From Lacrimispora saccharolytica (GTDB lineage: Bacteria > Bacillota > Clostridia > Lachnospirales > Lachnospiraceae): a stretch of DNA of 50,719 nucleotides. The stretch covers positions 1 through 50,719 of the forward strand of contig JACJJN010000024.1 of the NCBI GenBank assembly GCA_016899975.1, in the 5' to 3' direction. The first letter of the stretch is position 1. Every line of letters begins with the position of its first letter. Below the pieces are notes generated by a model that was not told the origin of the DNA, did not search any database, and worked only from the letters and a program-made list of their open reading frames with translations. Shown here in pieces: positions 27,256 to 35,693 of this stretch. The position numbers were made by a program, and so were the translations under genes.

Positions 27256-27481
27256 CGTCCTGCGTCTCTCCTACTTCTATATTTTCTGTCAGCATCCTGC
27301 CCACCGCAAATCTGGTTCCGCGGATCTTCACGATCATCGCCCCGTGACGTTTCCGGTTCATAACCAGAATCTTGCTCCCGCAGGTCAGCCCCAGTGCCTG
27401 GAGCCTGCGTTCCATATCTACCGGAAGATCCATTCCTGTCACAACATAGGATCTCTCCGTCTGTGTCTCTCTTAATTTCAT
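27248..27481 (-). CDS. feoA: FeoA-domain protein
   Basis: A 77-residue SH3-like FeoA protein: VDMERRLQALGLTCGSKILV and the final FAVGRMLTENIEV match the family. FeoA is a small cytosolic partner that supports FeoB-dependent Fe(II) uptake. It is the first gene of feoA-feoB-niaR and overlaps feoB by eight bases. Length is normal. Confidence 0.93.
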   Translation of the reverse strand: MKLRETQTERSYVVTGMDLPVDMERRLQALGLTCGSKILVMNRKRHGAMIVKIRGTRFAVGRMLTENIEVGETQDDE

Positions 27482-27553
27482 CTGTATCTCTCCATCCTGC
27501 AGTCTCTCACACCAATGTTATCCACTGCCAGATCACTGCCACATTCACATACC

Positions 27554-27581
27554 GTAACAGTTCAGCCAGCTGAACAGTTAC
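27554..27581. repeat. GTTCAGC palindrome, copy 6
   Basis: A near-perfect 28-base palindrome: GTAACAGTTCAGC followed by CA and GCTGAACAGTTAC. It lies upstream of feoA, between it and the end of the AraC-type regulator gene; nothing else is recognised in 27482-27661. Confidence 0.85.
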
Positions 27582-27661
27582 CACATGCCTGCTTTTCCGC
27601 TGCCATTCACAGTGTTCAGGCAATCTTTTTTGACTATTTCTGTCATAAAATACTATCATAA

Positions 27662-28462
27662 TCATACTTTTTTTTCAAGTCTGCGGCAGGCGGACGGAGG
27701 ATAGCCGAACTGTCTGCGGAACAGACGGCTGAACTGAAATTCGTCATAAAATCCAAAACTGTGCGCGATATCTTTCAGCCCTCTGCGCAGGTCCTGGCAG
27801 ATCAGCGCCCGCGCCATATTCAATTTCATCTGCATCTGGTATTGATGGATGGAGGTTCCGGTATGGTTCCGGAAACGGCTGCTGATGTTCCGGATACTGA
27901 ATCCATATTCCTTCGCCAGTTCCTCCGGCGAGAAGAAACGTTCCGGAGACGCGTAAAAACGCTGAAGGATTTCCCGTATCACCGGATCCAGATTCTGCCT
28001 TTCTTCCTTCTCCTCCACAGAAAGTTCACACAGCAAAAGTTCCAGAAGCGCCGTTGTCCTCAGCTCCTGCTGTACGCCTCCCGACCAGAACGCTTCCACC
28101 ATCTGCTCAAACAGCCGAGGGATTTCCCTGTTTCCGGCACTTTCGGAAAGCTTCGGAATCCACAGCCCCTTCCCTTTTTCTTTTCCGTCCGCCTCCAGCC
28201 CGGCGAAATGAATGTACATATTTCTCATGCCCGGCGTACATTTTCCCCTGCTGAAATGATGTTTGCCCGGCTCCAGCAGCAGAACCTGCCCCTTCTCCAT
28301 GGAATAACAGCAGTCCTCCTCCCAGATTTCCCAGTTCCCTTCCGTCAGATACAACAGATCATAAACATCCATCACACGATCCGGATGAAGGATTCCCTCC
28401 GGGCTGTAATTGACGTTGCACTCGCAGACCTTCCTCCTCTGCTCCGTTCCAAGAAAAATCAT
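27662..28462 (-). CDS. AraC-family transcriptional regulator
   Basis: This 266-residue regulator has an N-terminal cupin-like ligand domain (about residues 10-95, including MEKGQVLLLEPGKHHFSRG) and a C-terminal AraC DNA-binding domain with two helix-turn-helices. The second reads LKDIAHSFGFYDEFQFSRLF, and PPSACRR follows. AAGGAGG seven bases before the ATG supports the start. It is divergent from the GH127 gene, so it probably controls arabinoside use. The inducer cannot be told directly. Confidence 0.9.
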   Translation of the reverse strand: MIFLGTEQRRKVCECNVNYSPEGILHPDRVMDVYDLLYLTEGNWEIWEEDCCYSMEKGQVLLLEPGKHHFSRGKCTPGMRNMYIHFAGLEADGKEKGKGLWIPKLSESAGNREIPRLFEQMVEAFWSGGVQQELRTTALLELLLCELSVEEKEERQNLDPVIREILQRFYASPERFFSPEELAKEYGFSIRNISSRFRNHTGTSIHQYQMQMKLNMARALICQDLRRGLKDIAHSFGFYDEFQFSRLFRRQFGYPPSACRRLEKKV

Positions 28463-28542
28463 CGCATCTCCTCCTTTCTGCCGAATTATACATGTTTTTT
28501 CCCGCTTTGTCCATTTCTTTTTTCCCCTTATGCGATATACTT

Positions 28543-28675
28543 GTTACAGTTCAGCCAGGTCTGTGCATTCACTGCACAGACCGTATGAAAGTAGAGTGCC
28601 TGCGAGCATCCGGCCCATCGCGAAGCGATTTTTAATGGCTGGATGCCGTAACAGTTCAGCTGGCTGAACTGTTAC
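28543..28675 (+). repeat. Two-hairpin repeat element B (araC-GH127 gap), with GTTCAGC palindrome copy 7
   Basis: The element begins GTTACAGTTCAGCC and ends with the full palindrome at 28648-28675. It contains GGTCTGTGC and GCACAGACC as a first hairpin. A second hairpin has outer stem GCATCC.GCC and GGC.GGATGC around a CATCGCGAAGCGATTTTTAAT core. The core and the GCAGACCGTA-type linker are shared with the element at 23407-23529, while the outer stem differs in sequence but still pairs. It lies between divergent genes. Confidence 0.75.
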
Positions 28676-28742
28676 ATATACTTATTTCAACAGTTGCCGG
28701 TCATCCGGCGAATCGTACCCACTGAAAGGAGAAACAGACATT

Positions 28743-30707
28743 ATGGTAAAAAAACAGGAACATGAAATCTCGCTTTCCAGCTTTCGGATCCAGGACAGCT
28801 TCTGGTCTTATTTCCAGGACCTTGTCAAAGACACCGTGATCCCCTATCAGGAACAGATCCTGAAAGATGAGCTTCCGGATGTGGAGAAGAGCCATGCCAT
28901 TGAAAATTTCCGGATCGCTGCCGGAGAGTCCGACGGCGAATATTACGGCATGGTCTTCCAGGACAGTGACGTGGCAAAATGGCTGGAAGCCGTGGCATAC
29001 TCTCTGGCGCTCAGCCCCGATCCTGAACTGGAAAAACGTGCCGACGACATCATTGCACTGATCGGCAGAGCTCAACAGGAAGATGGTTATCTGAACACCT
29101 ATTTCACCGTCAAAGAACCGGAGCACCGCTGGCAGAATCTTCATGACTGCCACGAACTGTACTGTGCCGGACATATGATAGAAGCTGCCGTCGCATATTA
29201 TGAGGCAACGGGCAAGCGGGACCTGCTGGATATCATGTGCCGGATGGCTGACCATATTGACCATCGCTTCGGAAAAGGAAAGACCAGGGGAGTCCCCGGC
29301 CATGAAGAGATCGAGCTTGCGCTCCTGCGCCTTTACCGCGCTACCGGCGAGGACCGTTATCTGCACCTTGCGCAGTATTTCATCGACGAACGGGGAACAG
29401 AACCGGACTATTTCGAGGAAGAAGAAAAGAACCGCGGCTGGCATTACTGGTCCACGGACGGCTCCAACAGAAACTATGCCCAGAACTATGCCCCTGTCCG
29501 AAAACAGGACCATGCGGCTGGCCACAGTGTAAGAGCCGTGTATCTGTATACGGCGATGGCGGATCTTGCAGGCGAGATCCACGACGATGCCCTCTGGCAG
29601 GCATGTCTGCGTTTGTTCGACAACACCGTAAACCGTCAGATGTATATCACCGGAGGAATCGGTTCCACGGTACACGGGGAAGCTTTCACCACCGACTACG
29701 ACCTGCCAAACGATACCATCTACGCGGAAACCTGTGCTTCCATCGGACTGGTCTTCTTTGCCCGCCGGATGCTGGAACTGAAACCGGACCGCCGTTTCTC
29801 CGATGTGATGGAACGGGCGCTTTACAACGGTGTGCTCAGCGGCATGCAGCATGACGGAAAGCGTTTCTTCTACGTAAATCCTCTGGAGGTGATCCCGGGA
29901 CTGTCCGGACAGCAGCAGGAATACCGCCATGTGCTTCCGAAGCGCCCCAAATGGTATGCCTGCGCCTGCTGTCCGCCGAACATTGCCCGTCTTCTCACCT
30001 CCCTGTCCGTTTACGCGTGGGGAGAAGCCATTCATCCGAAGACAACTGATGCTGACCGCACCGACACACTGTATTCCCACCTGTACATCGGAGGAACCTT
30101 TACCTCTAAGGCAGGCGGCGGCGTGACCATAAAGACAGAGACCGGATACCCCTGGAACGGCACCGTGCGCTATACGGTACTCCCGGAACAGACAACCGCG
30201 GACTTTACCCTGTCCGTGCGCATTCCGGAATGGTGCAGCGCCTTCTCCTTCTCCCTGAACAGAAACGTTCTGGATCAGGAAACGCTGGATATCCGTGACG
30301 GCTACCTGTATCTGAACCGTTCCTGGAAAAACGGCGATCTCCTGGAGCTTACACTGGATCTTCCGGTGCGCCGCATCTACGCAAATCCGCTGGTACGTGA
30401 AAATGCCGGACGTGTAGCTCTGATGCGCGGTCCTCTCGTCTACTGCCTGGAACAGGAAGACAACGGCGCGCAGCTTCAGACCATCCGTATCCCAAAAGAC
30501 GCCGCCCTGTCTGCTTTTGAAACCACAGATCCGGTGCTCGGCTCCTACACGGCAGTCTCCGTCTCCGGCCTTCGCCTGATCCCTGACGGCAGCCTCTACA
30601 GCGAACGGCCGGCAAAGGCGGAAAGCGTTCCGCTTCATGCCATTCCTTATTATCTCTGGGGAAACCGCTCGGAAGGAGAAATGAGAGTCTGGATTTCTGA
30701 AAATTAA
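28743..30707 (+). CDS. GH127 beta-L-arabinofuranosidase-type glycoside hydrolase
   Basis: The 654-residue product belongs to GH127 (formerly DUF1680), cytosolic enzymes that remove beta-L-arabinofuranose from plant hydroxyproline-linked or pectic arabinosides. All catalytic residues known from Bifidobacterium HypBA1 can be placed: the acid/base Glu in STVHGEAFTTD, the Zn ligands Glu and Cys in YAETCASIG, and the nucleophile Cys and further Zn ligands in CACCPPN. The spacing between the first two (16 residues) and the CxCC pattern agree with HypBA1. An alpha/alpha barrel comes first, then C-terminal beta-sandwiches. There is no signal peptide. The start has AAGGAG upstream. Divergent from its probable AraC regulator. 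Confidence 0.93.
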   Translation: MVKKQEHEISLSSFRIQDSFWSYFQDLVKDTVIPYQEQILKDELPDVEKSHAIENFRIAAGESDGEYYGMVFQDSDVAKWLEAVAYSLALSPDPELEKRADDIIALIGRAQQEDGYLNTYFTVKEPEHRWQNLHDCHELYCAGHMIEAAVAYYEATGKRDLLDIMCRMADHIDHRFGKGKTRGVPGHEEIELALLRLYRATGEDRYLHLAQYFIDERGTEPDYFEEEEKNRGWHYWSTDGSNRNYAQNYAPVRKQDHAAGHSVRAVYLYTAMADLAGEIHDDALWQACLRLFDNTVNRQMYITGGIGSTVHGEAFTTDYDLPNDTIYAETCASIGLVFFARRMLELKPDRRFSDVMERALYNGVLSGMQHDGKRFFYVNPLEVIPGLSGQQQEYRHVLPKRPKWYACACCPPNIARLLTSLSVYAWGEAIHPKTTDADRTDTLYSHLYIGGTFTSKAGGGVTIKTETGYPWNGTVRYTVLPEQTTADFTLSVRIPEWCSAFSFSLNRNVLDQETLDIRDGYLYLNRSWKNGDLLELTLDLPVRRIYANPLVRENAGRVALMRGPLVYCLEQEDNGAQLQTIRIPKDAALSAFETTDPVLGSYTAVSVSGLRLIPDGSLYSERPAKAESVPLHAIPYYLWGNRSEGEMRVWISEN

Positions 30708-30715
30708 ACAATGTT

Positions 30716-30774
30716 GATAACGGTTCAGCCAGGTCTGCACAGGAAATACGCAGATCTGGCTGAACTATTGCCAT
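30716..30774. repeat. Long-stem GTTCAGC palindrome, copy 8
   Basis: GATAACGGTTCAGCCAGG continues into TCTGC and pairs, through an 11-base loop, with GCAGATCTGGCTGAAC and ATTGCCATC. It lies nine bases after the GH127 stop codon and is followed by GTTTTG, so it may also act as that gene's terminator. The AGGTCTGC extension resembles the first hairpin of the element at 28543. Confidence 0.75.
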
Positions 30775-30934
30775 CGTTTTGTCAAGGGGCAAAACTTTAT
30801 TAAATTTTCCTTCGTTTCGTATATTCAAAACCGGGAAATGGAATGATTTTACCATACACCTTTATCTTGCATATCACCGCAGATAAGTCCCGGTTTCTGC
30901 CGGGAGGCATATGAAACGACAGGAGGATTCAAAC

Positions 30935-31711
30935 ATGGCTACAAATAAGGTTGAGATATGCGGAGTCAACACTTCGAAGCTTCCGGTGCTCACCAATGAG
31001 GAAAAAGAAACGTTACTTACCAGGATCAAAGAAGGGGATTCTGCCGCCAGAGAACGGTACATTCAGGGAAATCTTCGCCTCGTGCTCAGCGTGATCCGGC
31101 GCTTTTCCAACAGCAATGAAAATCCGGACGACCTCTTCCAGATCGGATGTATCGGCCTGATCAAGGCGATCGATAACTTTGACACGACTTTGAATGTCAA
31201 ATTTTCCACTTACGCAGTCCCGATGATCATCGGCGAGATCCGCCGTTACCTGAGGGACAACAACGCCATCCGTGTCAGCCGCTCCCTGCGCGATACCGCC
31301 TACAAAGCGCTCAGCATGCGGGAAGCTTATGTCCGTACCCATCAGAAAGAACCTACCATCGAAGAGATTGCGGAAGAAATCGGCATCGAAAAAGAAGACA
31401 TCGTCTATGCCCTGGACGCCATCCAGAGTCCCATGAGTCTCTATGAACCGGTATATTCCGAGGGCGGCGATACCCTCTATGTGATGGATCAGCTCAGCGA
31501 CAAGAAAAACCGCGAGGAAAACTGGGTCCAGGATCTTGCCCTTCAGGACGCCATCGACCGTCTCAGCGACCGGGAACGCCATATCATCAACCTGCGTTTC
31601 TTCCAGGGAAGAACCCAGATGGAAGTTGCCGATGAGATCGGGATCTCACAGGCACAGGTAAGCCGTCTGGAAAAATCAGCGCTTCGTTCCATGAAAAATT
31701 ATCTCTCCTGA
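30935..31711 (+). CDS. sigG: Forespore sigma factor SigG
   Basis: The start is the ATG at 30935 with AGGAGG eight bases upstream. The 258-residue product opens with the SigG-specific segment NKVEICGVNTSKLPVLTNEE. It then shows region 2 (NLRLVLSVIRRF, DDLFQIGCIGLIKAIDNF, VKFSTYAVPMIIGEIRRYLR), region 3 and region 4 (RERHIINLRFF, EVADEIGISQAQVSRLEKSA). SigG directs late forespore genes, so the organism should be able to sporulate. In Bacillus it follows spoIIGA and sigE; neither is in this window. I could not place a reliable SigF- or SigG-type promoter in the 150 bases upstream. Confidence 0.96.
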   Translation: MATNKVEICGVNTSKLPVLTNEEKETLLTRIKEGDSAARERYIQGNLRLVLSVIRRFSNSNENPDDLFQIGCIGLIKAIDNFDTTLNVKFSTYAVPMIIGEIRRYLRDNNAIRVSRSLRDTAYKALSMREAYVRTHQKEPTIEEIAEEIGIEKEDIVYALDAIQSPMSLYEPVYSEGGDTLYVMDQLSDKKNREENWVQDLALQDAIDRLSDRERHIINLRFFQGRTQMEVADEIGISQAQVSRLEKSALRSMKNYLS

Positions 31712-31721
31712 GCAGAACCAG

Positions 31722-31752
31722 CGAGGGGACATGCAAACCGCATGCCCCCTCG
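31722..31752. terminator. Hairpin between sigG and the sugar-sensing operon
   Basis: CGAGGGG.CATGC and GCATG.CCCCTCG form a strong stem between the convergent genes. No T run follows on either strand, so it is only a possible terminator. Confidence 0.4.
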
Positions 31753-31784
31753 TAAAGCGCTGGCCGCAGACAGCAGCCAAACTC

Positions 31785-32825
31785 TTATGCTTCCTCATCG
31801 AGAAATTCATCAATCTGATCAGGCGTTACTTTCTGGTAAGGAAGATAAATATATTTCTCGTTTTCAAATTCAATGTCTTCCATCCCCTCTCCTGTGGCAG
31901 CCGCCACCGCCAGCTTTGCCATGGCTTCCGCCTGTCCTTCTTTGTCATTGTAAACCGTTCCCGCCATCTTTCCATCCCGGACTGCCTGCAGGCCCACATC
32001 CGTGCCGTCAATCCCGAAAAACACCGGCAGCGCGGACTCCGTATAATTCAGTTTCCGGTAAGCGTCCATCGCGCCCAGCGCCATATCATCATTGTTTGCC
32101 AGAACAAGCTCGATCTTGTTCTGATACTGGCCGATCATCTGCTCCATCCGGTTCTGCGCCTGCGCCCGGTTCCAGTTTGCAATCTGGTAGCTGAGTTTTT
32201 CCAGGGCAATTCCATTGCTCTTCAAAGTCTCCACGGCATTCTCTGTCCGGATGATGGCATCCTGATGTCCCGCTTCCCCTTCCAGCACCACATACTGGAT
32301 CTTTCCGTCTTTGTTGCGGTCGATCCGGTCATTTTGGCGTATCGCATCGACTGCCAATTCTCCCTGCATAATACCGGATTCTTCCGCCTCTGCTCCCACA
32401 TAGTAGAGACCGTCCTGCTGCATCAGATCTTCCGCCACAGGCTCACGGTTGAAAAATATGATCGGTATGTCACGCTCCCTGGCAAGATCGATGATCTCCG
32501 ACGGATCTGCCCGGTCCACCAGATTCACACAGAGGACATTGCAGCCCGCATCGAGCATCTCTTTTACCTGATCATCCTGGGTACGCTGGGAGCCTGCCGC
32601 ATCACGGACCGTCACAGTAACCTCAAGGTCATCGCTCTCAAAAGACTGAAGCTCCTCTTTGAAACACGCGATCAGCTCATTGAGAAACGTATCGCTTTGA
32701 TTATAATATGCCACTCCCACACGGACCTTATCCTCTCCCGACAACTGCTGGCTTTCACAGGCACATAAAGACCGCATGCACATACAAAAAACGATCCCTG
32801 CCGCCAAAATTTTTCTTCTTCTCAT
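31785..32825 (-). CDS. MglB-like galactose/glucose-binding lipoprotein in normal order
   Basis: This 346-residue protein has a signal peptide ending in a lipobox-like LCAC (Cys 23) and a Peripla_BP_4 domain of the MglB type. In normal order it shows VGVAYYNQSDTFLN at the N-terminus, CVNLVDRADPSEII, PIIFFNREP, the Ca-binding loop DRNKDGKIQ, GHQDAIIRT, NNDDMALGAM and FFGIDGTDVG. These are the sugar-contacting motifs of E. coli MglB. It is the last gene of the regulator operon rather than of mglBAC, so it may present sugar to the histidine kinase or serve as a second receptor for the MglAC permease. It is also the natural reference for the permuted MglB encoded nearby. Confidence 0.88.
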   Translation of the reverse strand: MRRRKILAAGIVFCMCMRSLCACESQQLSGEDKVRVGVAYYNQSDTFLNELIACFKEELQSFESDDLEVTVTVRDAAGSQRTQDDQVKEMLDAGCNVLCVNLVDRADPSEIIDLARERDIPIIFFNREPVAEDLMQQDGLYYVGAEAEESGIMQGELAVDAIRQNDRIDRNKDGKIQYVVLEGEAGHQDAIIRTENAVETLKSNGIALEKLSYQIANWNRAQAQNRMEQMIGQYQNKIELVLANNDDMALGAMDAYRKLNYTESALPVFFGIDGTDVGLQAVRDGKMAGTVYNDKEGQAEAMAKLAVAAATGEGMEDIEFENEKYIYLPYQKVTPDQIDEFLDEEA

Positions 32826-32866
32826 GCTCCACCTCTGTCTGGTTTTCGAACCGATGTATTATTGCT

Positions 32867-33838
32867 CTAGCTCATTGTAAAAAGGATTTCCTGGTTCTCT
32901 TTTGTAAACATCGTCTCCTTTCGGATCACCGTATAGGAGATCGTTTGGTCTTCCGGGCGGTAGAAACGATTCCGGAGACGCTCTGCAATCTGTGTCAGGC
33001 TTTGATAACCCATATTGAATTCATCCGGCACCACCAGGCATTCCACAGCGGTAACGTCGAGATAATAGAAAGCTTCCATGGAATGGCCGATTCCATATAC
33101 CAGCGCTCCATGCAGATCGTTCGCCGCTCCATTTTTCCCCGCCTCAGTCAGACTGTTATCGTCCAGCGCGGCTATCACGTCCACCTTCGGCATTGCCGAC
33201 AGAGACTGATCCCCATCCTGCCCGAAAGAACCGGAAACCGACCAGCTGATCTCAGCACCGGAATCCTCCAGCTTCTCACGGAAGCCCTGCTCCCGGTTCT
33301 CCGCCGCCTCTGTTTCTTTGGTCTCAGAAAGGATCCCGATGGTCTTTCCGCTGATATTTCCGTTATAATCGTTCAGCAGCTCCTGTGCCAGAGCCGCTCC
33401 CATTGCGTAATGATCCGGCTCTGTGACCGGTAGTTCCGAGTCATCTCTTTCCTCGGACGCCGCCGACCCCACCAGCATGACAGGGACTTTCTTCTGAATC
33501 TTTTTCAGCGCCTTTTCCGTCTCCGCTCCGGGCGCCGGCTGTACGATCACCGCATCCGCCCCGTGTTCGATTTCGGCTTCAATCAGATCCATTTCGTCCG
33601 CCGCGTTCCATGCGCCTTCCGTTGTAACCACAGACATTTCAATCCCATGATCTTCCGCCGCCATTTTCAGTCCGTACTTAAAACCAGCCCACTGGTTATC
33701 CTCCGAATTCTGGAGAATGATGGAAACTTTGGCAAGATCTTTCCCGTTTTTCTCCTGCAGCATCAAAAACGCCAGCACCACGACCATGATGCCGAGAACC
33801 GCCTCTATTAAAAAAAACACTTTTTTATCATTCTTCAT
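32867..33838 (-). CDS. Membrane-anchored periplasmic-binding-protein-like sensor subunit
   Basis: The start is the ATG at 33838 (MKNDKKVFFLIEAVLGIMVV), which overlaps the end of the kinase gene by 11 bases. The 323-residue product has one N-terminal membrane helix (about residues 8-27), no lipobox, and a LacI/ribose-binding-like sugar domain: VSIILQNSEDNQWAGFKYGL, then DAVIVQPAPGAE, VPVMLVGS and KTIGILSETKE. Being anchored and cotranscribed with a YesM-type kinase, it resembles XylFII of clostridia, which binds sugar outside the membrane and activates its LytS kinase. Its ligand is probably the sugar carried by MglBAC, but this is inference. Confidence 0.8.
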   Translation of the reverse strand: MKNDKKVFFLIEAVLGIMVVVLAFLMLQEKNGKDLAKVSIILQNSEDNQWAGFKYGLKMAAEDHGIEMSVVTTEGAWNAADEMDLIEAEIEHGADAVIVQPAPGAETEKALKKIQKKVPVMLVGSAASEERDDSELPVTEPDHYAMGAALAQELLNDYNGNISGKTIGILSETKETEAAENREQGFREKLEDSGAEISWSVSGSFGQDGDQSLSAMPKVDVIAALDDNSLTEAGKNGAANDLHGALVYGIGHSMEAFYYLDVTAVECLVVPDEFNMGYQSLTQIAERLRNRFYRPEDQTISYTVIRKETMFTKENQEILFTMS

Positions 33839-35693
33839 CTCTGTTTTCCCGCATTCCCTTGTCTTCCATTTCTTCTTTCCGGAAGATACTGCCTCTCTCA
33901 AGAATCTTTCTGTTTTCTTCCGTATACGGAATCTCCGGTATACAGATAGAAACCGTCGTTCCCTCATCGGGTTCGCTTTCGATGGAGAGACCGTATTCTG
34001 TTCCAAACAGAATCTGGATCCGATTGTTGACATTCACAAGGCCGACTCCTGAGCCATGTTTATGGATCCGGTTGCTGTCTGTCAGTACGAGATCCACTTC
34101 CTCTTCCGACATCCCGATCCCGTTGTCGCTGACCGCAAGGATAACATTTCCGTCCTCCCGCCTTCCGGTCACCCGGATCTCTCCGCAGTCTTCCATGCTG
34201 CTGACACCATAATTGATCGCATTTTCCAGGATCGGCTGCAGGATCAGCTTGACCGTACAGCAGGAATACAGGGAAGGATCCACGTCGAATTCAACGGAAA
34301 ACGTATTCTTGTACCGGACCTTCTGGATATTCATATAGCTTTCCGCATGCTGCAGCTCCTCTTTCACTGTGATGATCGTGCGCCCCTGGGACAGGCTGAT
34401 CCGGAACAACCTTGCCAGCTGAGAGATCATAAAGACCGCCTCGTCATTCCGCTCACCCTCCACCATCCAGGTGATGGACTCCAGTGTATTGTAAAGAAAA
34501 TGCGGATTGATCTGGCTCTGCAGCGCGTCCAGCTCACTCTTTCTCCGCTCATTCTGCTCCAGAACGATCTTTTTCATCAGAGAATCAATCTGCTCATAGG
34601 AACGTTGGATAGAATTTCCAAGATGCCGGATCTCCAGCGACCCTCCGATATAAATCTCCGGCTTTTTCCCCGCTTCATATTCCAAGACTGAATGGTTCAG
34701 CTTCAGGATCGGCCTGGAAATGCTGACGGAAACCAGCCGGTTGATCACCGCAAGCATCATCCCCATCAGACACATCAGCAGAAGAATGAAATAACGCATA
34801 TTGACCATGCCGTGAGTGAAGGTGGAATAGGGAATCACCCCCACCAGCTTCCATCCGGTATAACTGATCGTATTGACAACAATCTTCCGGCGTTCCCCCT
34901 CAAATTTCTCATCATAGACCCCAGCCTTATAGGTTGCTGCTTCTATACTGTTTTCACTGGTGATCCCGTCGCTGATCTGTATCTGCCGCGGATGGTAAAT
35001 GATCTCTCCATTGCCGTCACAGACATAAAAATACTGCCCGTTGTCAAAGGTGTTGATCTGTTTCATCATCCTGGAAATACCCGTATAATCCATATCTACC
35101 AGGAGCACGCCCAGCTGGGACACACCATCCTGTGTGATCTCAACCACACGGCTCAGAGAGATCACCCAGTAATAACGCATCGTGGAATCGTCGAACAGAT
35201 TCTGAATATGTGGTGTGGAAAAATGCATATTTTCCATCTCTTCCATCGCCTGCTGGTACCAGCCCTGTCTGGTCACATTCGGATCCTCTTTCTGAGACGC
35301 CACCGGCTCCGCCGCCAGCAGGCTTCCATAATTGTTATAAATGGCAATACTGCGGAGATTATCCTTGTTCGCCTCATACAGAAGATTCATCTTCGTCTGT
35401 ATATCCTGCTCCTGACTGGAAAAATCACTTTCCTTTATCACGTTGTAGTACACTGTATCTGAAATCTGCCGCATGCTGACCAGATAATCCTCGAGATTTT
35501 CCGCCGTCTGTTCCATCAGTTTCTGGGTACTCTGCACGACCTCCTGCCTGGATGCCGCAGAGAACCTGAAATACATCACAACGCCCAGGATCAGCATAAT
35601 GGAAACTGATATGACAGAGAATGCGATCATAACCGTAGACTGCATGCCTCTCGGCTTCAGTTTTTTCAAATTTATGACATACTTATTTTTCAC
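33828..35693 (-). CDS. Sensor histidine kinase, YesM/LytS type
   Basis: A GTG at 35693 is the likeliest start: it overlaps the response regulator's stop by 11 bases and has GGAG upstream; ATG at 35645 is an alternative. The product of about 621 residues has two membrane helices (about residues 20-42 and 295-315) around a dCache-like external sensor region with DNGQYFYVCDGNGEIIYHP. After these come a HAMP linker, the His_kinase motif INPHFLYNTLESITWM with the phospho-acceptor His, and an HATPase with ENAINYG, VSDNGIGM and GSGVGLVNVNNR. It should phosphorylate the response regulator encoded just upstream. The binding-protein-like gene downstream suggests that ligand is sensed indirectly. Confidence 0.93.
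   Translation of the reverse strand: MKNKYVINLKKLKPRGMQSTVMIAFSVISVSIMLILGVVMYFRFSAASRQEVVQSTQKLMEQTAENLEDYLVSMRQISDTVYYNVIKESDFSSQEQDIQTKMNLLYEANKDNLRSIAIYNNYGSLLAAEPVASQKEDPNVTRQGWYQQAMEEMENMHFSTPHIQNLFDDSTMRYYWVISLSRVVEITQDGVSQLGVLLVDMDYTGISRMMKQINTFDNGQYFYVCDGNGEIIYHPRQIQISDGITSENSIEAATYKAGVYDEKFEGERRKIVVNTISYTGWKLVGVIPYSTFTHGMVNMRYFILLLMCLMGMMLAVINRLVSVSISRPILKLNHSVLEYEAGKKPEIYIGGSLEIRHLGNSIQRSYEQIDSLMKKIVLEQNERRKSELDALQSQINPHFLYNTLESITWMVEGERNDEAVFMISQLARLFRISLSQGRTIITVKEELQHAESYMNIQKVRYKNTFSVEFDVDPSLYSCCTVKLILQPILENAINYGVSSMEDCGEIRVTGRREDGNVILAVSDNGIGMSEEEVDLVLTDSNRIHKHGSGVGLVNVNNRIQILFGTEYGLSIESEPDEGTTVSICIPEIPYTEENRKILERGSIFRKEEMEDKGMRENRDEE

Noticed and set aside
27482-27661. A Fur box upstream of feoA
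   Set aside because: No stretch close to the AT-rich Fur consensus was found; only the GTTCAGC palindrome stands out.
28701-30740. A 679-codon open frame on the minus strand
   Set aside because: It is the antisense shadow of the GH127 gene, whose catalytic residues are all in place.
30775-30934. A SigF- or SigG-type promoter before sigG
   Set aside because: GTATA- and GCATA-like boxes are present but none has a partner at the right spacing.
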